From Polytrichum commune (taxonomy: Eukaryota; Streptophyta; Polytrichopsida; Polytrichales; Polytrichaceae): a stretch of DNA of 64,000 nt. Position 1 is the stretch's first letter. Every line of letters begins with the position of its first letter. A program made the translations under genes and the position numbers. A model generated the notes under the pieces. It was not told the origin of the DNA, searched no databases, and saw only the letters and a program-made list of their open reading frames with translations. The stretch spans positions 43,423,180-43,487,179 of the forward strand of contig OX485808.1 in assembly GCA_950295325.1 (NCBI GenBank). The letters run 5' to 3'. Shown piece after piece: positions 57,820 to 64,000 of the stretch.

Positions 57820-59167
57820 CGTGGGTTTTAGTTGGGTGAAGTGAGTGATGTCGCCACTTTCTCCTCCATTCTTCACCCATGTGGTCGCCACCCTCTTGCT
57901 CTCTCGTCTTGTACCTTGTAGCCTCTTTATTCATGTAGTGGTGATTAGTGGAGTTTGATAATTTTGGGTATCCAATTTCCAGTTTTGAAGTGTCACGCAT
58001 TGGTAGTGCTTGAAGGCACCAACCTCCCTCCTTACCTATTTGTGCTTGTATATGTCATTATAAGATTGGTCTTTTGAGCAATGATGTTAATTTTAGGTGT
58101 ATTCATTTATTTAAGTGGGCTGGTCCAATCTTTTTTGGTGTATAAGTGCATCAGGTACTATATTTCAATGCTAGTTATCTTATATGCATGCAAACTAGTT
58201 CAATTTTGGTGTACATTGGTATTTGAGAGTGTTTGAGCAACACTTGTTGGCCTAAGATCTTGTTGATGCAACACGTTTTAGCTTTAAATGTACGATATGT
58301 GCACATTGATCGTCTCATACATCACAAACTAGTTGAACCTGGAAGCCTCTAGAGGTTTAAGGGCCTAGTGCAATTTATTTTTTGGTGTTGCCAGTTTGAA
58401 CACGTAGCCAATTTCCCCCTTACTTTATGGTGTGTGTGGCCACTTGTAGATTGTGAATATAGTATGGGGCCACTTATTATTTCATGTGTGGGCCAATGGT
58501 TCACCTCATCAAAGCATGCATGCAGCCTTGGTGGTTTTCATCCATGTACAACTAGAAGTCACCACCCGAATTGACAAACATGTTATGTGCATTTACCACA
58601 CACTTCCTCTGATTCATCTAAATGTAACCACCTTAAACTCTACAAAAAAATCTTAAGTTTGCCACCTTGACTACTTCTAAGCTTGAACATGAAGCCAAAC
58701 CTACTACTTTTTTTTTGTAAGTAGAAATAACAAGGGTTGGTTTTGAGACATCTAACATGCACATTGCGGGTGGAATTACACAAGGACGATGTAAGTACAC
58801 GACGTGAAATTCCAAGCTTTTAAAGAGGTTTGGCGTAAGTTATTACTCCCATCATTACTCCGATTGCCCTCCGGAAAGACATGCTCGGAGGCCGGGGGAC
58901 GGGAACGGGCCATGGCCATCAATGAAGGGTGGCATTCAATGAATGTACACTCGGAGTACGGCGGATGAAATTGAAGGCGAGGGTGCATTCATTGAAGCCG
59001 CTCCCAACCCATGTGTCCCAAGGCGCAAGGTGAGTATTTTTTTCCAATTTTAAAACAATAGATATTAAGAAGAAGAAAACCACCGCGAGAAACCCTCGAC
59101 TGCAAGGAGGAGGAGGCTTTATTCATGTCCGGCGTTCGCTAATTGGCCTACCGTCAAAGAAGAATTG
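57820..59167. other. No gene recognised
   Basis: A T-run lies at 58709-58717. Sequence 58850-59000 is relatively GC-rich. No supported frame. Confidence 0.4.
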
Positions 59168-59540
59168 TGTTTAGTGTTATATGGTACTTTATTATGTGGT
59201 CCATGTGGTAACTTTTATAATGACACTTCTTAAGAATAAGTTTACAAACATTGTCACACATGATTGAAATTTGGATACAATTTCATGCCAATTATTTGAA
59301 ACAAAATTTGATGTATTTCGCATCCTAACATTCTTTTGATGAAATATTGAGTTGGATGATTGGAATTTGGATGGAAAATTACTCAATAAGTATAGTGATT
59401 GCAACAATGTAAATCTATAATGCCCAATTTTTTTTTCCACAAGGAGTGACACATAATGTTGGTGACACTACATGGGCGGTTTACAATTAGTATTGAGTAA
59501 GACAAATAAGGATTGGTGACATTAAATACAATATTTAGTG
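59168..59540. mobile_element. Family D MITE
   Basis: The interior matches 61027-61380 (ATGTTGGTGACACTA, TTTACAATTAGTATTGAG). The right end is ATACAATATTTAGTG with TA outside. The left palindrome is truncated to TTTAGTG. Confidence 0.65.
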
Positions 59541-59542
59541 TA

Positions 59543-60384
59543 TTACCGTAGTGGGAGAGCCAAGTTTTTGGTCACCGAAGCACAAAATCACCCCATAATT
59601 TTGGTGCACTCAATACTTATGTGAGAGTTTTGATCATGGTTGAGCATTTTGCCATGTCAATGAAAATGGTTAAGTGGCAAGCAAAAGGGATGACTCACAA
59701 AACACATGTACACATAAGGTAGACGAGTCTTAAATGGTTGTGTTTTTCCTGATTGGTCCACTTATCTTACCCAACCATATTGTATCGTGGTGGTTATTCA
59801 TGCACTGCCATAGTAGGGTAGGTCATCACATGTCCATTGTAGCCTTTGGGAAAGGAACCCAACAACGACTGAGGTAATAAACCTGGTAATTTATTACATT
59901 TAGTGTTTTGGGGTTTCAATGTTACATAATCACACTCTTACAAATGTTTTAGTGTTTCAAATTCAACATAGTACCAACGGACCATATGTTTTTAGAAGGG
60001 TTGAAGATGCTTGGAAATGAAAATCGTTTTGAGAAGATGCAATCGTGGGTGCGTGTACAACATGAGGGATTCAAATCCACATCCTTTCCTTCCCAAAGTC
60101 ACATTAGCCACACGAACCAATTATTCTTGAAGGATACGATGGAAACCTCTCTAAAACAATAATAATAAAGAACAAGGTGGAAGTGTATTTTGATGTTCCT
60201 TGTGGCATTCCCCTTCGTTCTTTATTATTGAGAACACAAAACATTGACACAATTATACAGTTGGATCTCCCCTTGTTTGCTCACAATAAACAAGGAAGCA
60301 ACTTCAATATGCATTTGCCATTGCCCTACTTTCATATGTGGCCCGTGTTTGTGACGTGCCTTGTTTGCAACTTGCCCTTCTTCG
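59543..60384. other. No gene recognised
   Basis: The frame starting at 60177 runs into the Mutator MITE and has no motif. Confidence 0.4.
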
Positions 60385-60875
60385 TCCCTAACATAGGTCC
60401 TGGGTTAGATGACATCGTCATTCAGATGGGCCCCGCCCCTCCCACGCTTCCTTCACTGCCAGGTTTTCTTGCGTATTGTCACATTGGTTCCCAACGAGGA
60501 AGAGTTCCCACGCACGTGCGGGCAGGAAGACTGGGCAATGAAGGAGGCGTGGGAGGGGGGCGGGGCCCATGCAAATGAAGATGTCATCTAACCCGGGACC
60601 TAACATAGTTTCCATCACTAAGTTTTGAATGCACGAGCTAATTATGGCCTCAGCTTTGCAGAAGTCACCGCCTCGGGATCCGTGCACAAGTACTTCTCCC
60701 GATGTAATTTTCAATGTTTCGATGTTACATAGTTGTAATATTCTAGTGTTACATTAATGCACTACACCAATGTTCCCATTCAATGTACCCATTTTCGCTC
60801 GTGCATTTGACTCGTACATGGCCATAGTTAGCGCGTGCATTCAAGACTAGTGGTGGGAACTATGTTGGGGGATTC
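60385..60875. mobile_element. Older inverted-repeat element hosting the Mutator MITE
   Basis: The left arm, AACATAG (60390-60396) continued at 60609 by TTTCCATCACTAAG and TTGAATGCACGAGCTAAT, pairs with the right arm (60816-60875), whose complement reads CAACATAGTTCCCACCACTA then TTGAATGCACGCGCTAAC. The MITE at 60397-60599 sits inside the left arm, so it inserted later. Confidence 0.6.
60397..60599. mobile_element. Mutator-type MITE, copy 2, perfect 9-bp duplication
   Basis: Ends GTCCTGGGTTAGATGACATC and complement GTCCCGGGTTAGATGACATC pair, with only 203 bp in total. CTAACATAG occurs exactly on both sides (60388-60396 and 60600-60608). Nine bases fit the Mutator superfamily. Inner parts (GGGCCCCGCC, CACATTGGTTCCCAACGAGG) match 11800-12145. 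The frames across it are arm translations, not genes. Confidence 0.85.
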
Positions 60876-61026
60876 TTCATTAGCAATGCGGTTAACGAGA
60901 AGAATTTTGTATGATACATCTTGGACGCAAGCTCATGGTGAATGCTATCTTAGATGCAATACGAACTAAAGAAGTGTTCCCTTGTTGTCTGAAGAGCCCA
61001 ACAGTGAAGAAGAAGAAGAAGAAGTA

Positions 61027-61380
61027 CACCAAATATGATATGTAGTGTCCTATGGTATTTAATGTCACTATGGTAACTTTTTGGATGACACTTCCCATGA
61101 ATCAGTGAACGAATGCTGTATTGGATGATGGATGAGTTCATCCATTTGCCAAAACCCTATATTCTCTTGTCAGCAACTTGTGATGAAATACTGTCATGGC
61201 TGATTGACATTTGGGTGAAAAATCACTTGGTAAGTGATAGTAACTGCAACACTGTAAATCTATAATCCCCCCCAACATATTACAAGGAATAATGAATAAT
61301 GTTGGTGACACTGTACCGAGTGGTTTACAATTAGTATCGAGCAAGACAATTAGAATCAGTGAGACTAAATATCACATTAG
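61027..61380. mobile_element. Family D MITE adjoining a GAA repeat
   Basis: Left end TA+CACCAAATATGATATGTAG; right end GAGACTAAATATCACATTAG. Internal markers TTGTCAGCAACTTGTGATG and AATGTTGGTGACACTG. A (GAA)n tract (61003-61023) touches the left end. Confidence 0.72.
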
Positions 61381-62467
61381 ACCCTGGCAGTAGTGAATAG
61401 ATTCTTTTAACGATTTTATATTGAGGTTGTCAAATAAATTGTTGAGTTTTGAAGGAATTTTATAATTGTGTCTTATTACACCCTTTGTTTCTAACTCGAC
61501 ACAATGTACAAAGTAAGTGCCAATATAATCACCACTACATTAAACAAATGTGTTGATTAATTAGCTTATAACATGCAAATATAATGTTTTGTTGGAGATA
61601 AAAAATCTGAATAGATAATGTAATAATGAGGATTTAAGTATATTTGGATTTATGCATGAATCTTGGATAATTCGAGGTATCCATATGACATACACTAGAT
61701 TGCAAAACTACACAAATACGGTGGTTGGCGAACTTGGAATACAAACATTCAAATTCATGGATGTTATGTTGTTGTTTTTGTCCCCACAAGTGCGCACTCC
61801 TTATTGTTTTCGGACAAGTCGTTTGTCCAAATACGCTTAAATGTTAGCTTAATACACATAAGAAATGCTCGTTGTGAGAAATAAAACGCATTTCCTTTGA
61901 TGTACCTCCAATCGGTTTGGGGAGGGTGCATAACTTTCACGAACCTCATGCAAATTTCATACCCCGTGTCTAATCTTCTCTCCATTTAAGAAGTCATTCA
62001 ATCGGATGTAAGTCATCATCGGCATTCTATATCTCTTTATCTTTCGATGTCCATTATGCTAATCATCTTCCCATGCGACTAAAACAATGATGTAAGGGGT
62101 ATAGAGAGGTGTTAAAATGGTAATGTTTCTTGCCACTTGCTAAACATATTCAACTCCTTTGTTATTTTATTATAATGTTCTTGGAGTATATCTTAACATA
62201 TATTACAACGATGTTTATTTCCTAGTGTGTCAACATCATTATTTCAATCATCATTCTATATTTAAAATATTTAAAATATAAAACAATGAAGAATCAAATT
62301 TGACAAATTTGATGGTGTATATTTGTAACCTTCAATCATTATTTGAATAGAATAGTTGAATATGAAGTAGGAGGAATGCACAAGTCAACGTCATTTATGA
62401 AAGAGAGGTGGAAAGCATGAATGATGGGCTTAAGTAGTTTGGATATTGAACGGAGCTTAATTTGGGG
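61381..62467. other. No gene recognised
   Basis: AT-rich sequence up to the hAT target site. Nothing identified. Confidence 0.4.
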
Positions 62468-62475
62468 CCTCTGAT
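62468..62475. repeat. Left target-site duplication of the hAT element
   Basis: CCTCTGAT, identical to 63804-63811 on the other side of the element. The eight-base length fits hAT integration. Confidence 0.92.
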
Positions 62476-62622
62476 CAGTGTTCAAGATTGAAGTCTTCAA
62501 TGCCCTTCAAACGCGATTTGGCCCTTCAAAATATACCTCTCTCAAAACAACCCTTCAAAATGCAACCCTAAACTCAAAATGAAAACTTCACTTGACGTCT
62601 TCAAAATTTTTACACCCGTCAA

Positions 62623-62640
62623 CACTGTAGCGCTACAGTG
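62623..62640. repeat. 18-bp perfect palindrome in hAT left subterminal region
   Basis: CACTGTAGCGCTACAGTG is its own reverse complement. It lies about 150 bp inside the left end. Its role is unknown; a protein-binding site or cruciform-prone site is possible. Confidence 0.8.
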
Positions 62641-62734
62641 ACGAGGAGGTCGCTGTACATGGTAACTTTGGGAGGTTGAAGAACCCACATGGTACAAGGA
62701 TCTAACTTCTCTTCAGTTCCAATTTTTCATTCAC

Positions 62735-63610
62735 ATGCTAGCTGATATATTATCAGAGTTGAATAAGGTCAATCGCAAGTTTCAGTTTGATCTTGTAGAT
62801 ATCACTAGCATAGCTTCTACGATTGATGTAACAATCAGCTTGTTTCGTAGACACTATCTGGGTGTAAGTTTTGGCCTGACAACCAAACACCTAGGAAAGT
62901 TTCTCCGCGAGGTGGTACCCAATGGGCAGATATTGTATGTTGATAGTTTTGGGTGTGAAAAAATGCATATCTTGCATTATGATTCCATGCCCGAGTGTGA
63001 CGTAGGAGGCTCATTGGAGGCATGCATCATGTTGGGGAGGCAGTATGTGCAGAAGATCATCGATTCACTCAATGATCGATTTCCTGACTTGTCCATTTTC
63101 AATGCGGCCCGGCTTTTTAGCCCGAAGCACTATCCCGTAGATGAATTGGACAGAGGGACATTAACGGAACAATGGTTGAACCGGTTGGTGACACATTTCC
63201 GTTGGAGCGATGACCTTGTTAATCAATGCAATGCGGAATTGCTAGAATTCGTGGAGATGTTATGTTCCGTTTGTGAACGCCGAAGTATGCAAGAAGCTTG
63301 GGTTTTTTGTGGCAATGACCGGGAGTTCATGATTAATTGGCCAACTATGATGTCGCTATGGCAAACCATACTTGTGATCCCAACTAGCACTGTTGTTTGT
63401 GAGCGTGGTTTTTCAAAGCAAAATTGGGTTAAGAGTGAAAGGAGAACTAGACTCAACTTTGACACACTAGATGCTTTAATGAGGGTTAGTCTAAATGGGT
63501 TAGGAGTTGAATTCATGGATTGGGATAGTATTTTTGAATCTTGGAAAATTGGCACAAGAACCAACAAGCGTAGGGCATTATCACTAGAAGAGGTGGAGTT
63601 AGATGGTTGA
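62735..63610 (+). CDS. hAT transposase C-terminal part (ZNF862-like), N-terminus missing
   Basis: This 291-residue frame is uninterrupted. hAT transposases cut and paste DNA through an RNase-H-like core and dimerise through a conserved C-terminal region. That region is visible here around residues 205-265: a W at the start of SLWQ, then PTSTVVCERGFSKQNWVKS, followed by R..L..DTLDALMRVSLNG. Upstream residues resemble the later part of the ZNF862/KIAA1586-type transposase, with helical segments around ELNKVNRKFQFD. No BED zinc finger and no complete catalytic core are present. The frame stays open upstream of the ATG to about 62666, just after a TAA at 62663, so the start is uncertain and the protein probably represents the 3' portion of a longer one. 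It lies wholly inside the hAT element. Activity is unlikely, but the frame has no stops. Confidence 0.85.
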   Translation: MLADILSELNKVNRKFQFDLVDITSIASTIDVTISLFRRHYLGVSFGLTTKHLGKFLREVVPNGQILYVDSFGCEKMHILHYDSMPECDVGGSLEACIMLGRQYVQKIIDSLNDRFPDLSIFNAARLFSPKHYPVDELDRGTLTEQWLNRLVTHFRWSDDLVNQCNAELLEFVEMLCSVCERRSMQEAWVFCGNDREFMINWPTMMSLWQTILVIPTSTVVCERGFSKQNWVKSERRTRLNFDTLDALMRVSLNGLGVEFMDWDSIFESWKIGTRTNKRRALSLEEVELDG

Positions 63611-63803
63611 TTCTTAATTCTTCACATTGTATTGGAAGCATGCACCATATAAATCATGCATAAGTTTAATATGAGTTTTTTATATTTTATTTTTATATTA
63701 CTGAATTGACGTCTTGAATTTGAACTAGCCCTTCAACCGAAGGGCTCAAATTTTAGAGCCCTTCACAATGAAACTCATATGAGGGCTTCAATCTTGAACA
63801 CTG

Positions 63804-63811
63804 CCTCTGAT
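63804..63811. repeat. Right target-site duplication of the hAT element
   Basis: CCTCTGAT, identical to 62468-62475. Confidence 0.92.
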
Positions 63812-64000
63812 GCTACTTATGAAATCATGCCGTGTACAAATAGTAAAAATATTACAGGCTATAAATTAATCGACTGCGTTTTCACCTTGAGTACTGTTGG
63901 CGGAGCCTTGGCCTGTTTCAAACCATGTGGTTTATCATATACCACTCAAATACAAGCATCCAATTAAGGAGGATGACCACATATTAAAGCACACATAGTA

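Larger units (their letters stand above)
62476..63803 (+). mobile_element. Complete, internally deleted hAT transposon
   Basis: The element is bounded by perfect 18-bp terminal inverted repeats, CAGTGTTCAAGATTGAAG on the left (62476-62493) and its reverse complement on the right (63786-63803). Perfect 8-bp direct repeats CCTCTGAT flank it (62468-62475 and 63804-63811). An 8-bp duplication and CA..TG termini are the hAT hallmark. The motif GCCCTTCA recurs just inside both ends, in both orientations on the right, as expected for transposase-binding subterminal repeats. A perfect 18-bp palindrome lies at 62623-62640. Total length is 1328 bp, too short for a full hAT transposase of roughly 600-800 residues, so the element is probably an internal deletion derivative. 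The exact ends suggest recent insertion. Confidence 0.93.

Noticed and set aside
60177..60714. 133-residue plus-strand and 98-residue minus-strand proteins
   Set aside because: They run through the inverted arms of a Mutator-type MITE and change character at its edges.

Overview
This window looks like nuclear DNA of a eukaryote, most likely a land plant. It is AT-rich, has very few long open frames, and is packed with transposable-element remains. These include Tourist-like elements with TTA/TAA duplications, hAT and Mutator-like elements, a plant-style LINE carrying a reverse-transcriptase zinc-binding domain, and abundant microsatellites. Several protein remnants (the LINE zinc-binding domain, the ZNF862-like hAT transposase, a SWIM domain and a Tc1-type transposase) remind me of sequences from bryophytes and other non-seed plants. 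That is an impression from memory, not a search result. I found no host gene, rRNA, tRNA or CRISPR array I could defend.

Layout. 0-5 kb: a small inverted-repeat element whose ends have become GA and CT microsatellites, a 1.06-kb element with TTA duplications, a TA-flanked MITE, and two inverted copies of an 'AACCGGTT' repeat. 5-10 kb: a hairpin, a long-inverted-repeat element, then three elements in a row: a hAT-type MITE with an 8-bp duplication, a complete but dead Tc1/mariner element with a DD34(E to Q) transposase, and a 0.6-kb inverted-repeat element. 11-22 kb: a Mutator-type MITE, palindromic-ended MITEs, a 120-bp tandem repeat, and a probable LTR-retrotransposon remnant on the minus strand. 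22.4-23.7 kb: the 3' end of a LINE with its poly(A) tail. 24.5-26 kb: a G-poor, strand-skewed block. 26.7-27.5 kb: a second, frameshifted LINE remnant on the minus strand. 28.8-41 kb: a GC-rich patch, several MITEs, and a MITE carrying about 1 kb of foreign sequence with overlapping open frames. 42.9-43.3 kb: a frameshifted SWIM zinc-finger remnant. 44.8-61.4 kb: many more MITEs, including one with a near-perfect internal hairpin and one with a perfect 9-bp duplication nested inside another element. 62.5-63.8 kb: a structurally complete, internally deleted hAT element with perfect 18-bp ends, a perfect 8-bp duplication and an uninterrupted transposase C-terminal frame.

The longest clean frames are both from mobile elements (the hAT frame at 62.7 kb and the LINE frame at 22.4 kb). 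The window is best read as nested layers of terminal-inverted-repeat elements of different ages. Every boundary below that rests on a target duplication was read directly by pairing the two ends. Family names follow from duplication length and terminal sequence, and coordinates of dispersed repeats without clear ends are approximate.
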